From DASUAS01 sp963809795 (GTDB taxonomy: Bacteria; Actinomycetota; Acidimicrobiia; IMCC26256; DASPTH01): DNA of 64,000 nucleotides. The notes beneath the pieces were generated by a model, which worked only from the letters and a program-made list of their open reading frames with translations, ran no database searches and was not told the origin of the DNA. Positions 34,548 to 43,909 of the stretch are shown here, piece by piece (position 1 is the stretch's first letter; the number at the start of each line of letters is the position of its first letter). Both the position numbers and the translations under genes were made by a program. The DNA lies in the NCBI GenBank assembly GCA_963809795.1, contig CAWELN010000018.1, positions 60,408-124,407 on the forward strand, read 5' to 3'.

Positions 34548-35327
34548 TCAGACCGGCATCACGTTGCCGCCGTCGACGACGAGGACCTGGCCGTTGACCA
34601 GATCGGCGTCGCTCGAGGCGAAGAACACGGCCGGGCCCACCATGTGCTCCGGTTCGGTGTTGCGCCGCATCGCCGACATGGTGGCGAACATCGGCTGGAA
34701 GTCGGATGGCACCTGCTTCTCGGTGGCCTCGGTGTTCACGAGCCCCGGCGCGATGCAGTTGACGGTGACGTTGAACTGGCCCAGCTGGCCCGCCATGTGG
34801 CGGGTGAGCCCCAACACGCCCCACTTCGACTGCATGTACGCGTAGTTGCTGAGCTGGAAGTCGTCGGGGTCGGCCGCCGAGCTGAGCTGGTGCAGGTATG
34901 CGGCGATCGACGCGATGTTGACGATGCGGCCCCAGCGCTGGCGCACCAGGTGCGGCGCGATCGCCTTGGCCATCACCCACTGGCCGTGCAGGTTCACGTC
35001 GAAGACCTGCTTCAGGTACTCGAGGCTGTTGTCGGCGCCGTTGTACTCGCCGTAGATCGCCGCGTTGTTGACCAGGATGTCGACGGTGCCGAAGCGCTCG
35101 ACGGTCGCGTCGACCGCGACCTGCGCGCTGGCGGGATCGGCGATGTCGGTGCGGACGAACTCGACGTCGCCGTCACCGGCGAGCTCGCGAGCGGCGTTCC
35201 GGCCCTGCTCCTCGCCGATGTCGGCGATCATCACCTTGGCCCCCTCGGCGAGGAACCGGCGGGTGTAGGCGGTGCCGATCCCGCTCCCCCCACCGGTGAC
35301 GATCGCCACCCGGTTCTCGAGTCGCAT
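34548..35327 (-). CDS. SDR family NAD(P)-dependent oxidoreductase
   Basis: A 259-aa classical SDR: VTGGGSGIGTAYTRRFLAEG cofactor motif, NNAAIYGEYNG, catalytic Ser in NIASIAAYL and YAYMQSK Tyr/Lys, PGLVNTEA, and C-terminal NGQVLVVDGGNVMPV. It oxidises or reduces an alcohol/ketone of unknown identity. ATG with GAGG about 8 nt upstream. It is followed by the SnoaL-like gene and preceded by a NifU-like gene 24 bp away. Confidence 0.9.
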   Translation of the reverse strand: MRLENRVAIVTGGGSGIGTAYTRRFLAEGAKVMIADIGEEQGRNAARELAGDGDVEFVRTDIADPASAQVAVDATVERFGTVDILVNNAAIYGEYNGADNSLEYLKQVFDVNLHGQWVMAKAIAPHLVRQRWGRIVNIASIAAYLHQLSSAADPDDFQLSNYAYMQSKWGVLGLTRHMAGQLGQFNVTVNCIAPGLVNTEATEKQVPSDFQPMFATMSAMRRNTEPEHMVGPAVFFASSDADLVNGQVLVVDGGNVMPV

Positions 35328-35351
35328 GTGCTGCTTCCCTCCTGTGGTCGA

Positions 35352-35621
35352 TCAGTGCTCGGGCATCACGAAGTCGGGATGCTCGCGCGGGTCGTCGATC
35401 ACGACCAGGTCGGCGTCGACGCCGTTGCGCTGGAAGATGTTGAGTGCGACCTGCTCCAGGATCTCGCGCGGCATCACGCATTCGACGCAGCTCGCGGTCT
35501 CGACGACCAGCTGCAGGTTCACCGTGCTGCCGTCAACGCCGGTGACCGTCATGTCGGCACCGTCGGCCTGCACCAGGCCCCGCAGCTCGTCGAGGGCCGG
35601 CGTGATCGTCGTCTCGTCCAT
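35352..35621 (-). CDS. NifU C-terminal-like iron-sulfur scaffold protein
   Basis: An 89-aa protein consisting only of a NifU-like domain: LDELRGLVQADGADMTVTGVDG, then TASCVECVMPREILEQVALN with the CxxC that holds an Fe-S cluster in this family. It may supply clusters or be an Nfu-type carrier. ATG with a strong GGGGAGGTGG upstream. It is first in a three-gene minus-strand run with the SDR and SnoaL-like genes. Confidence 0.8.
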   Translation of the reverse strand: MDETTITPALDELRGLVQADGADMTVTGVDGSTVNLQLVVETASCVECVMPREILEQVALNIFQRNGVDADLVVIDDPREHPDFVMPEH

Positions 35622-35745
35622 GGGTCCACCTCCCCGGCAGGGATCGTGCGAGCACTCTACGGTCCCGGGCACCGACGGCGGCAAGGGCCTCGAATCCGCC
35701 GAATGCGACCGCCCGGAGGCGGGGACACTGGTTGACCGGGAGCAG

Positions 35746-35751
35746 TAGCTT
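35746..35751 (+). promoter_or_regulatory. TANNNT -10 box, leaderless-type
   Basis: TAGCTT is followed by 7 nt and the ATG at 35759; this spacing supports that ATG over a more upstream start. Confidence 0.5.
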
Positions 35752-35758
35752 CGCCGCC

Positions 35759-36862
35759 ATGCTGCATCCTCTCGACGAGTTCCCGGTCCACCAGACGCCG
35801 TTGCCGATGAGCCAGGTCGGCACCAGCGACAAGAACTTCTACGACCGCTGCTACTTCAACGCGCACGACCGCACCGGCGACGTCTTCGTGATCACCGGCC
35901 TCGGGACCTACGCCAACCTCGGCGTGGTCGACGCCTACGCCACCGTGAAGCTGGGCGACACGGTGCACACGGCACGCTTCTCCGACGCGCTCGGTCCCGA
36001 TCGCATGCACCAGCGGGTCGGTCCCTACCGCATCGAGGTCCTCGAGCCGCTCCAGCGGGTGCGGGTGGTGTGCGACGGCGACGACCACGGGGTCGGCTTC
36101 GACCTCGCCTGGGAGGGCTCGTTCCCGGCGGTCGAGGAGGAGCCGCATGTGATCAGCAACGGGTTCCGCAACATCCTGCAGAGCTCGCGGTTCGCGCAGA
36201 TGGGAACGTGGACCGGTGAGGTGCGGGTCGACGGCACGACGCTCGCCGTCGACCCCGCCACCTGGCTCGGCAGCCGCGACCGTTCGTGGGGGATCCGCCC
36301 GGTCGGCGATGCGGACGCCCCGGGCCGCACCGCCGACGCGGGCGGGGGCGGGGGGTTCTGGTGGCTCTACGTGCCGCTGCGGTTCGAGGAGTTCCAGATC
36401 ATCGTGATGGCGCAGGAGCGGGCCGACGGCTACCGCACCCTCAACGACGCCAAGCGGGTGTGGGCCGACGGCCGGGTGGAACAGCTCGGCTGGCCGGTGT
36501 ACGACATCCGGTACCGCTCGGGAACGCGTCACCCGGACGGGGCCACGTTGCGGCTCCACGACATGCGCGGCAAGCCGGTCACGGTGGAGATCGAGACCCT
36601 CGGGTTCGTGCCCCTGCACCTGGGCCCCGGCTACGGCGACGCCGACTGGGCCCACGGGCAGTGGAAGGGCCCGGGGTGGGCGGAGTCGGTGGTCGTCCGG
36701 CTCGACGACCCGGCAATCGTGCCGCGCATCCCGTTCGGCAACATCGACCACGTCGCCCGCGCTTCGTGCGACGGCGCCGAGGGCTTCGGCCTGTTCGAGC
36801 ACGCCAGCATCGGCGCGCACGCGCCGACCGGCTTCGCCGACCTCATGGCGGTGGCGCCGTGA
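35759..36862 (+). CDS. Uncharacterised 367-aa protein, possibly a lipocalin-like/CrtC-type barrel
   Basis: I cannot name the family with confidence. The protein is soluble, Trp- and Gly-rich, with RSWGIRPVGDAD, GGGFWWLYVPLRFEEFQIIV and repeated beta-strand-like segments, a pattern I associate with carotenoid-hydratase/AttH-like or DUF7064/7065 proteins. It precedes and overlaps (GTGA) a crotonase gene, so a role in lipid or acyl-CoA metabolism is plausible. Confidence 0.75.
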   Translation: MLHPLDEFPVHQTPLPMSQVGTSDKNFYDRCYFNAHDRTGDVFVITGLGTYANLGVVDAYATVKLGDTVHTARFSDALGPDRMHQRVGPYRIEVLEPLQRVRVVCDGDDHGVGFDLAWEGSFPAVEEEPHVISNGFRNILQSSRFAQMGTWTGEVRVDGTTLAVDPATWLGSRDRSWGIRPVGDADAPGRTADAGGGGGFWWLYVPLRFEEFQIIVMAQERADGYRTLNDAKRVWADGRVEQLGWPVYDIRYRSGTRHPDGATLRLHDMRGKPVTVEIETLGFVPLHLGPGYGDADWAHGQWKGPGWAESVVVRLDDPAIVPRIPFGNIDHVARASCDGAEGFGLFEHASIGAHAPTGFADLMAVAP

Positions 36863-37665
36863 GCAAGGTCGCGGTCTCCCGGCCGGCCGAGGACGTCGCG
36901 CTGGTCGAGCTCGACGATCCCGACCGGTACAACGCGTTGACCACCGCGATGGTGGGCGAGTTGCGCGAGGTGTTCGCCGGGTTGCGGGACGAGCGCACGG
37001 TGCGGGCGGTCGTCGTCGCCGGACGCGGCAAGGGCTTCTGCGCCGGCGCCAACATGACCGGCGACGACGAGACCCCGGCCGAGGCCAAGGACCGTGGACC
37101 CGTCGGCGCCATCCACTTCATCCAGGACAACCTCGCCCAGCTGATGCTCGCGGTCCACGAGCTGCCCCAGCCCGTCATCGCCGCGGTGCACGGCGCCGCC
37201 GTGGGCGGGGGCCTCGCCATCGCGCTCGCCGCCGACCTGCGCGTCGCCAGCCACGACGCGTTCTTCGGCGCGCAGTTCATCCGGGTCGGGTTGTCGGCGT
37301 GCGACGTCGGCAGCAGCTACTGGCTGCCACGCGTGGTCGGCCCGACCATCGCCGCCGAGCTCATGCTCACGGGGCGCCGCTTCGACGCCGAGGAAGCCCT
37401 GCGGTTCGGGATGCTGAACCGCGTGGTGGAGCGCGAGGCCCTGCTCGACGCCGCGCTCGACCTCGCCGGGCTCATCACCGCCAACAGCGAGTACGGCGTG
37501 TACATGACCAAGCTCGGGATGTGGGCGAACCTCGACGCGCCGAGCCTGCGGCACGCGATCGAGCTCGAGAACCGAACGCAGGTGCTCGGCACCTTCACCC
37601 GCAACATGACCGAAGCCGGGCGCGCGTTCGTGGAGAAGCGCGACCCCACCTGGAACCCGATGTGA
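36859..37665 (+). CDS. Enoyl-CoA hydratase/isomerase family protein
   Basis: A 268-aa crotonase: FCAGANMTGD oxyanion region, VHGAAVGGGLAIALAADLRVAS (first catalytic Glu replaced by Leu-Ala), and QFIRVGLSACDVGSSYWLPR where the second Glu is also absent. The lack of both acid residues suggests it is not a normal hydratase. GTG start overlaps the previous stop. C-terminal FVEKRDPTW is usual for the family. Confidence 0.85.
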   Translation: MSKVAVSRPAEDVALVELDDPDRYNALTTAMVGELREVFAGLRDERTVRAVVVAGRGKGFCAGANMTGDDETPAEAKDRGPVGAIHFIQDNLAQLMLAVHELPQPVIAAVHGAAVGGGLAIALAADLRVASHDAFFGAQFIRVGLSACDVGSSYWLPRVVGPTIAAELMLTGRRFDAEEALRFGMLNRVVEREALLDAALDLAGLITANSEYGVYMTKLGMWANLDAPSLRHAIELENRTQVLGTFTRNMTEAGRAFVEKRDPTWNPM

Positions 37666-37695
37666 CCCGGGTTCCGATCGTGGCGTGGCGGTTGG

Positions 37696-38481
37696 TCAGG
37701 TGATCCGGTAGTTCGGCGGGCGGTCCTCGGCGCGGGCGGCGCGGAACTCGGCGAAGTCCTCCGAGGTGTACACGAGCATCTGCGCCGGCAGCTCGTCGTG
37801 GATCGCCTTCTGCACGGTCGGTGTCGAGATGTCGAGGAGGATCTGGCGCCACGCCCGCACCGCGAGGGGTGACATCGACGCGATGGTGGAGGCGACGCGG
37901 TGCGCCTCGTCGTCGAGGTCGGCGCGCGGCACCACGCGCGACACGATCCCGTGTCGCAGCGCCTCGTCGGCGTCGAGGACGCGGGTTGTCAGCACGAGGT
38001 CGCTCACGAGCGACGGCCCGCAGATCTGGAACAGCCGGGCGGTGCCGCCGGAGTCGGGGATCAACCCGTGGGCCAGCTCGGGGAGGCGGAACTTGGCGTC
38101 GTCGGCCGCGATCCGGACATCGCACAGCAACGACCGTTCCCACATCCCGCCGATGCACCAGCCCTGGATCGCACAGACGATCGGCACCCGGGGCGGGACG
38201 AGGAAGCGCTGCGTCTTGCCGTGACCGAAGGCGATGTACCGGTAGTCGCTCTCGCCCTCGCCCCGGTTGCCGAGCTCGCTCACGTCGCGCCCGGCGGAGA
38301 ACGCGCGACCCTCGGCGCGCCAGAGCACGCAGTAGATGTCGTCGCGCTCCTCGAGCTCCTCGAACGCCGCCCAGAGCCGCGCTTCCATGTGGTCGCTCAT
38401 GGCGTTCAACTGGTCGGGGCGGTCCAGCGTGAGCACCGCCAGGTGCCCGTCGTACTCGACCCGCACGTCGCCGTTGGCCAT
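37696..38481 (-). CDS. Enoyl-CoA hydratase/isomerase family protein
   Basis: A 261-aa crotonase: DRPDQLNAMSDHM, FSAGRDVSEL, and the core IQGWCIGGMWERSLLCDVRIAADDAKFRLPELAHGLIPDSGG. The first acid position reads MWE (Glu kept in shifted context) and LPE keeps the second Glu. It acts on an unknown enoyl-CoA. It converges on the plus-strand crotonase (30-bp gap) and is divergent from the amidohydrolase gene. Confidence 0.87.
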   Translation of the reverse strand: MANGDVRVEYDGHLAVLTLDRPDQLNAMSDHMEARLWAAFEELEERDDIYCVLWRAEGRAFSAGRDVSELGNRGEGESDYRYIAFGHGKTQRFLVPPRVPIVCAIQGWCIGGMWERSLLCDVRIAADDAKFRLPELAHGLIPDSGGTARLFQICGPSLVSDLVLTTRVLDADEALRHGIVSRVVPRADLDDEAHRVASTIASMSPLAVRAWRQILLDISTPTVQKAIHDELPAQMLVYTSEDFAEFRAARAEDRPPNYRIT

Positions 38482-38625
38482 GGCGGGAATCTAGGTCAGC
38501 CGGCTCCGCCGATCGCGAGGTCGACGTCGCCGTGACCGGGCGGGCGTCCGGCCGCGAGGTTCGCCACAATGGCGGCGGACACCCCATTGCTGAACGAACG
38601 AACGAAACGAACGAGGAGCGCATCG

Positions 38626-40305
38626 ATGCCCGACATCCTGATCCGGGGCGGCACGGTCGTCGACGGCACCGGAGCCGACGCACGACGCGCCGACGTGCGC
38701 GTGCGCGACGGTGTCATCGCCGAGGTCGCGCCCGATCTCGCGCCCGACGGCGAGCCACTCGTCGACGCCTCAGGCGCCTACGTCACACCCGGGATCATCG
38801 ACACGCATACGCACCTCGACGGCGCGATGTGGTGGAACCCCGCGCTCGACCCGCTGCCGTCATACGGCAACACGTCGATGGTGTTCGGCAACTGCGGCAA
38901 CTCCATCGCCCCGCTCGCCGGCACGCAGCGCGACGAGATCGTCGATCTGCTCTGCTTCCTCGAGGACCTCCCGCTCGAGGCGTTCCGCCGCGAGGTGCCG
39001 TGGACGTGGGAGCAGTGGCCGGAGTACGCCGACGCCCTGACCGGTCAGCCCACCACCGTGCACGTCGGCGGGTACGTCGGCCACCTCGCGGTGCGCACCT
39101 ATGTGATGGGCGAGGACGCCTGGACGCGCGCGGCAACCAGCGACGAGGTGGCGCGCATGGTGTCACTGCTCGACGACGGCCTGCAGGCCGGCGCAATGGG
39201 GCTGTCGGTCAACCACTTCGACAAGGACCGTGCCCTGAGGCCGGTGCCCGGCTACTTCGCCGACGACGACGAGTACCGCGCGTTGTTCGCAGTCGTCGCC
39301 CGGCACCACCCGGCGACCGTGCAGATGATCACACGGTTCAACGATCCCGAGCACGATGTGGAGGACGCCGAGCGCTTCGGCCGACTGTGTCGCGACGCGG
39401 ACGTCCGCGCGCAGTGGCCGGGCATGCCGATGAACGTGCGCGATGACGCGCGTCGACCGGTGTTGTGGGACACCCACCACCGTCTGCAGGCGAGCGGCAG
39501 CGACTTCTGGCCCGCGGTGCCGTTCAAGCCGCTGGCACCGTTCTTCGGCTTCGAGCGCTCGATCGTGTTCCAGCGCGTCCCGGCCTGGAACGAGCTGGTG
39601 AACGGCCCCGACGACGCCAAGTTGCCGACCCTCGCCGATCCCGCGTGGCGCGACCGCGCCCGGGCGGACTGGGATGCCCGCACCCGCTCGTCTCTCTCCC
39701 GGATCGACCGCCCGCACGAGATGCTGCTCGCCATCTCCGAGACCGGCGCCGGCCCGCTCGACTGCTCGCTGGCGGACTACGCCGCGCGGCGCGGCCTGCA
39801 CATCTCCGACGCACTGGCCGAGTGGGTCCTCGCCAACGGCATCCGCTCGATCATGGTCGGCACGCCCGAGGAGCTGGCCGAGAACGACATCGTCGCCGCG
39901 CTGCGCGAGCCGCGCACCATCTCGAACATCAACGACAGTGGCGCACACCTGCAGCTGTTCTCCGGCGCGGGAGAGCACCTCTACCTCCTGACCCACTACG
40001 TGCGCGACCGGCAGCTGCTCGGCATCGAAGAAGCGGTGCACGTGCTCACCGGCCGCACCGCGGCGTTCTTCGGCCTCGCCGACCGAGGTGTGATCGCGCC
40101 CGGGCGCATCGGTGATCTCGCGGTGTTCGCCCTCGACGAGATCGAGCTCCAGCGGGAGGAGCGTCGTTACGACGTGCCGCACGGCACGTGGCGGTTCACC
40201 CGGCCCCCGGCCGGTGTCCGCGCCACCGTCGTGGCCGGCACGCCCACCTGGCTCGACGGGTCCGACACCGGCGCGCGGCCGGGCGGCTTCCTCCGCCCCG
40301 GTTGA
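38626..40305 (+). CDS. N-acyl-D-amino-acid deacylase-like amidohydrolase
   Basis: A 559-aa metal-dependent hydrolase. It begins DILIRGGTVVDGTGADARRADVRV and has the HxH metal motif IIDTHTHLDGAMWW, central GAMGLSVNHF, and late NINDSGAHLQLFSGAGEH followed by LTGRTAAFFGLADRGVIAPG, which closes the small beta domain. Such proteins remove acyl or amide groups; substrate unknown. The ATG has GGAG about 8 nt upstream. The upstream 60 bp contain a run of GAACGAAC repeats. Confidence 0.88.
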   Translation: MPDILIRGGTVVDGTGADARRADVRVRDGVIAEVAPDLAPDGEPLVDASGAYVTPGIIDTHTHLDGAMWWNPALDPLPSYGNTSMVFGNCGNSIAPLAGTQRDEIVDLLCFLEDLPLEAFRREVPWTWEQWPEYADALTGQPTTVHVGGYVGHLAVRTYVMGEDAWTRAATSDEVARMVSLLDDGLQAGAMGLSVNHFDKDRALRPVPGYFADDDEYRALFAVVARHHPATVQMITRFNDPEHDVEDAERFGRLCRDADVRAQWPGMPMNVRDDARRPVLWDTHHRLQASGSDFWPAVPFKPLAPFFGFERSIVFQRVPAWNELVNGPDDAKLPTLADPAWRDRARADWDARTRSSLSRIDRPHEMLLAISETGAGPLDCSLADYAARRGLHISDALAEWVLANGIRSIMVGTPEELAENDIVAALREPRTISNINDSGAHLQLFSGAGEHLYLLTHYVRDRQLLGIEEAVHVLTGRTAAFFGLADRGVIAPGRIGDLAVFALDEIELQREERRYDVPHGTWRFTRPPAGVRATVVAGTPTWLDGSDTGARPGGFLRPG

Positions 40306-40361
40306 GCGATCAGTTCCGGATCCGGACGCGGTCTCCAGCACAGAACCCGAGGAGGATGACG

Positions 40362-40943
40362 ATGCACGACCTGCAGCCCCCGACCCGGCGCCTGGCGACA
40401 CTCGTCGAACGCGTCGACGATTCGCAGCTCGGTGCCCCCACGCCGTGTCCCGACTACAGCGTCGGCGACCTCCTCGACCACATCGGCCGCTTGGCCGTGG
40501 CGTTCACGTCGGCCGCGCGCAAGGAGGACGGGACCAACGCGTCGCCGCCTCCACCCGGCGATCGCGCCAACCTGGGCGACGACTGGCGCACCCGCATCCC
40601 GCGCGACCTCGTGGGGCTCGGCGACGCGTGGGAGAGCCCGGACGCCTGGGAGGGCGCCACCAAGATCGCCGGCATGGAGATGCCCGCGGGCGTCGTCGGC
40701 ACCGTGGGGCTGAACGAGGTCGTCACCCACGGGTGGGACCTCGCGCGTGCCATCGGTCAACCGTTCGATGCCGATCACGACGTCATCGAGGGCTGCCTCG
40801 AGTTCATCGGACCGATCTCGGAGCCCGGCGCCGAGGCCAACCGGGCGCCGGCCTTCGGCCCTGCCCTCACGCCCCCCGACGACGCGTCGCCCGTCGACCG
40901 GCTGATCGCGCTCACCGGCCGCGATCCGGGCTGGACGCCCTGA
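40362..40943 (+). CDS. TIGR03086-type DinB/mycothiol-dependent maleylpyruvate isomerase-like protein
   Basis: A 193-aa protein with LATLVERVDDSQLGAPTPCPDYSVGDLLDHI and NEVVTHGWDLARAIGQPFDAD, the hallmarks of the TIGR03086/MDMPI-N family of actinobacteria, some of which use mycothiol. The His of VTHGWD and the DH in LLDHI would be metal ligands. AGGAGG gives correct spacing to the ATG at 40362 rather than to the one 6 nt earlier. Confidence 0.85.
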   Translation: MHDLQPPTRRLATLVERVDDSQLGAPTPCPDYSVGDLLDHIGRLAVAFTSAARKEDGTNASPPPPGDRANLGDDWRTRIPRDLVGLGDAWESPDAWEGATKIAGMEMPAGVVGTVGLNEVVTHGWDLARAIGQPFDADHDVIEGCLEFIGPISEPGAEANRAPAFGPALTPPDDASPVDRLIALTGRDPGWTP

Positions 40944-40994
40944 GCATCGCGTTTCGTCCGACGCTCTCATCGCGCGTCGCCGACGCCGATTCGT

Positions 40995-41966
40995 TCACGC
41001 GAGGACTTCGGGGTTCACCACGTTGGTCGGCGCACCGGCGGCGAAGGCGTTGATCTGGTCGAACACGTCGGCGAACTGGAGCTCCCACTCCTCCACCGTC
41101 ACGTACCCGATGTGCGGCGTGCACACGACGTTGTCCAGGGTGAGGAGCGGGTCGGCCGGATCACACAGCGGCTCGGTCTCGTACACGTCGACCGCAGCCG
41201 CACCCGGGCGCCCGGCGCGCAACGCCGTGACCAGCGCGCCCGGCTCCACGAGCCCGGCCCGGCTGGTGTTCACGAACACCGCGTCGGGCCCCATGGTCGC
41301 CAGGTCGTCGGCGGTCACGATGCCGCGGGTGGCGTCGAGGAGCCGGAGGTGCACCGACACGACGTCGCTGGTGCCGAAGAACTCCCGGCGCGACCGCGGG
41401 ACGGTGAGACCGTCGTCGGCGGCGCGGGCCCGGGCCGCCTCGCTCCCCCACACCTGCACGCGCATGCCGAAGGCCTGCCCGTAGTGCAGGACCTCCCGGC
41501 CGATGCGCCCGTAGCCGTAGACCCCGAGCGTCTTCGACCGCAAGGTGTGGCCGACACCCGCCTGCCAGCCGCCACTGCGCAGCGACGCCATCTGCTGCGG
41601 GATCCGGCGCGCGGTCGCCAGCACCAGTCCCCAGGTGAGCTCGGCCGTCGCGTACGACGGCGAGCCCGCGTGCATGTCGGACGACACGACGATGCCGAGC
41701 TCGGTGCAGGCGTCGACGTCGATGTGCGGGTACACGCTGCGCTGGCTGATGAGCCGGAGCTCCGGCAGGCGCGCCAACAGCCGTCTGCCGATCTGCGTCC
41801 GCTCGCGGATGAGCACCAGTGCCTCGGTGTCGGCCAGCCGCGCCGCCAACTCGTCCACGTCGTCGACGTGGTCGGTGAACACGGTGACCTCGTGGCCGTC
41901 GAGCTTCTCGAAGCACGACAGCGTCCGCAGCGTGTCGAACCAGTCGTCGAGGATCGCGACCTTCAT
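40995..41966 (-). CDS. D-isomer-specific 2-hydroxyacid dehydrogenase family protein
   Basis: A 323-aa protein. NAD-binding GVYGYGRIGREVLHYG, catalytic Arg in FVNTSRAGLVE, Glu in VDVYETEPL and His in VVCTPHIGYV. It resembles phosphoglycerate-dehydrogenase-like enzymes and would reduce a 2-keto acid; exact substrate is unknown. It follows an acyl-CoA-dehydrogenase-like gene by 30 bp on the same strand. Confidence 0.9.
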   Translation of the reverse strand: MKVAILDDWFDTLRTLSCFEKLDGHEVTVFTDHVDDVDELAARLADTEALVLIRERTQIGRRLLARLPELRLISQRSVYPHIDVDACTELGIVVSSDMHAGSPSYATAELTWGLVLATARRIPQQMASLRSGGWQAGVGHTLRSKTLGVYGYGRIGREVLHYGQAFGMRVQVWGSEAARARAADDGLTVPRSRREFFGTSDVVSVHLRLLDATRGIVTADDLATMGPDAVFVNTSRAGLVEPGALVTALRAGRPGAAAVDVYETEPLCDPADPLLTLDNVVCTPHIGYVTVEEWELQFADVFDQINAFAAGAPTNVVNPEVLA

Positions 41967-41996
41967 GGGACTCCTGTCGTCGGCGGGTCGGGCTCG

Positions 41997-43196
41997 CTAC
42001 AGCATGAACGAAGACTCCTCCATCCCCAACCGGACCCGTGAGCAGCGTTGGAGCGCGACGCTCGCGAAGTACGCGTGTTGGCTGACGGTGTGGGCATCGC
42101 GGAAACAGCGCTGGAGCACATGGTCCGACCGGATGGCGCTCGCACCACTGAGCTCGAGCGCGGTGTCGACCGCGACCAGCGCGGCGTGCATGACCTCCAG
42201 CGCCGCCAACCGGAGGCTCGCCTGTTGGGTGATCGACGGGACGTCGCCGTGGACGGCGGTCACCCACAGTGAGCCGATCTCGTCGAACACGAACGCCCGC
42301 GCCGCCCGCAGCCGTGCCTCGGCCCGGGCCATGGCGACGAGCGCGGCGGTGTCGTGGGCGATCGGCTCCGCGGTGCCGGCCCGGACCTTGGTGGGTGCGA
42401 GCGCGGCCAGCTCGTCGAGCGCGCGGCGAGCGATGCCGAGTGGCACGCCGACCAACGCGATGCCCGCGAGGGTGAAGAAGGGCAAGCGCCACAGCGGACC
42501 GTCGTGGCGCGCCGGCTCGAAGAACGGACTGGTCGTCAGCTCCTCGGGCACCGGCACGGACTGGGCGACGACGTCGTTGCTGCCGGTGGCGCGCAACCCC
42601 ATCACGTCCCAGTGGTCGACGACCTCGCCGGCCGCCGCGGGGAACCACGCCAGGCGCCAGTCGGGCCCGCGCTCGGGGACCATCCGCGGGGCGTCGCCGT
42701 CGAGGACGAAGCCGCCCATGGCGAACCACTCGGCGTGTCGGCACCCGCTCGCGAACGGCCAGCGTCCCGACACCGAGTACCCGCGAGGATCGACCGGCAC
42801 GAGCCGACCGATGGGCGCGAACACCGTCGCCGACGTGAAATCGGCGTCGGGGCCGAAGGTCTGCCGCGCCACCGCGGGCTCCAACCACGCCGCGAACGCC
42901 GATCCACCGGCACCGATGGTGGCCGTCCAGCCGGCCGAGCCGTCGGCCCCGCTCAGCTCCTCGATCAGCTCCACGAACGCCAGCGGCTCGAGCTCGAAAC
43001 CGCCCAGCGCCCGGGGCTGCAGGGCGCGGAACAACCCCGCGCGTCGGAAGCGGTCGACCAGGTCGACGGGCATGGTGCCGGCGCGTTCGGCCTCGCCGGC
43101 CCGTGCCGACACCTCGTGGGCGAGCGCCCGGACGGTCGAGCGAAGGTGGGAGGAAGCGTGGTCCGGAGGGGTGCGGTGGAGCGTGTCGGTCGTCAT
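41997..43196 (-). CDS. Acyl-CoA dehydrogenase-fold flavin monooxygenase-like protein
   Basis: A 399-aa protein with the acyl-CoA dehydrogenase fold but lacking the EIQ-type C-terminus of true dehydrogenases. FRRAGLFRALQPRALGGFELEP, GWTATIGAGGSAFAAWL, SGRWPFASGCRHAEWF and DVMGLRATGSNDV match the HsaA/group-D two-component flavin hydroxylases from memory. It would need a flavin reductase, not adjacent here. The divergent TetR gene at 43253 probably controls it through the shared 56-bp region. Confidence 0.82.
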   Translation of the reverse strand: MTTDTLHRTPPDHASSHLRSTVRALAHEVSARAGEAERAGTMPVDLVDRFRRAGLFRALQPRALGGFELEPLAFVELIEELSGADGSAGWTATIGAGGSAFAAWLEPAVARQTFGPDADFTSATVFAPIGRLVPVDPRGYSVSGRWPFASGCRHAEWFAMGGFVLDGDAPRMVPERGPDWRLAWFPAAAGEVVDHWDVMGLRATGSNDVVAQSVPVPEELTTSPFFEPARHDGPLWRLPFFTLAGIALVGVPLGIARRALDELAALAPTKVRAGTAEPIAHDTAALVAMARAEARLRAARAFVFDEIGSLWVTAVHGDVPSITQQASLRLAALEVMHAALVAVDTALELSGASAIRSDHVLQRCFRDAHTVSQHAYFASVALQRCSRVRLGMEESSFML

Positions 43197-43226
43197 GGCG
43201 TCGTCCTCAATCGGGTACAGTGGGTG

Positions 43227-43250
43227 GTATCTGATACAGGAGTATGTATC
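43227..43250. promoter_or_regulatory. Probable TetR operator (GTATC/GATAC half-sites)
   Basis: GTATC-T-GATAC (43227-43237) is a perfect palindrome, and a further GTATC (43246-43250) makes a second inverted pair with 8-nt spacing. All lie between the divergent flavoenzyme and TetR genes, next to the AGGAG of the regulator. Confidence 0.55.
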
Positions 43251-43252
43251 GA

Positions 43253-43909
43253 ATGAGTCGGAACGTCAAGCGCGCGGGTCCGCGGCAGTACGACTCGAGC
43301 CGCCGGCAGGCACGCGCCCAGGAGAGCCGGGCCGCGGTGCTGCGCGCCGCGCTCGCCCGCTTCCTCGAGCAGGGCTACTCCTCCACGACCATCGCCCAGG
43401 TCGCGGGCGACGCGGACGTGTCAGTGGAGACGGTCTACAAGACGTTCGGGAACAAGGCCGGTCTGCTCAAGGCGGTGTTCGACGTGGCGGTCGCGGGTGA
43501 CGACGAGCCGGTCCCGATGGTCGAGCGCGACGACATCCAGCGAGTGATCGCGGAGCCCGACGCGGCGCGGAAGCTCGCGCTCTACTTCGACCACTTCGTC
43601 GACACCATGCCGCGCACCGCACCGGTGCAGCTCCTGGTGCGCGACGCGGCCGCGACGAACGACGACGCGCGTGCGGTCTGGCAGCAGCTGCGCCGCGAGC
43701 AACTCGAAGCGATGACCCAGTTCGCGCGCGACCTCGACGCCACCGGACAGCTACGGGTACCGGCGACGACGGCCCGCGACCTGCTGTGGACCTACCATTC
43801 GCTCGAGCTCTACGAGCTGCTCGTGCTCGAACGCGGTTGGTCGCGGAAGCGCTACCGCGCGTTCTTGCTCGACGCGCTCGTCGCCGCCCTGCTCACGCTC
43901 ACGGCGTGA
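43253..43909 (+). CDS. TetR family transcriptional regulator
   Basis: A regulator of 218 aa. The N-terminal HTH is ESRAAVLRAALARFLEQGYSSTTIAQVAGDADVSVETVYKTFG (family-typical VSVETVYKTFGNKAGLL). The C-terminal ligand domain is helical. AGGAG (43238-43242) gives better spacing to ATG 43253 than to ATG 43244, so the later start is preferred. It overlaps the next TetR gene tail to tail by 11 bp. Confidence 0.9.
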   Translation: MSRNVKRAGPRQYDSSRRQARAQESRAAVLRAALARFLEQGYSSTTIAQVAGDADVSVETVYKTFGNKAGLLKAVFDVAVAGDDEPVPMVERDDIQRVIAEPDAARKLALYFDHFVDTMPRTAPVQLLVRDAAATNDDARAVWQQLRREQLEAMTQFARDLDATGQLRVPATTARDLLWTYHSLELYELLVLERGWSRKRYRAFLLDALVAALLTLTA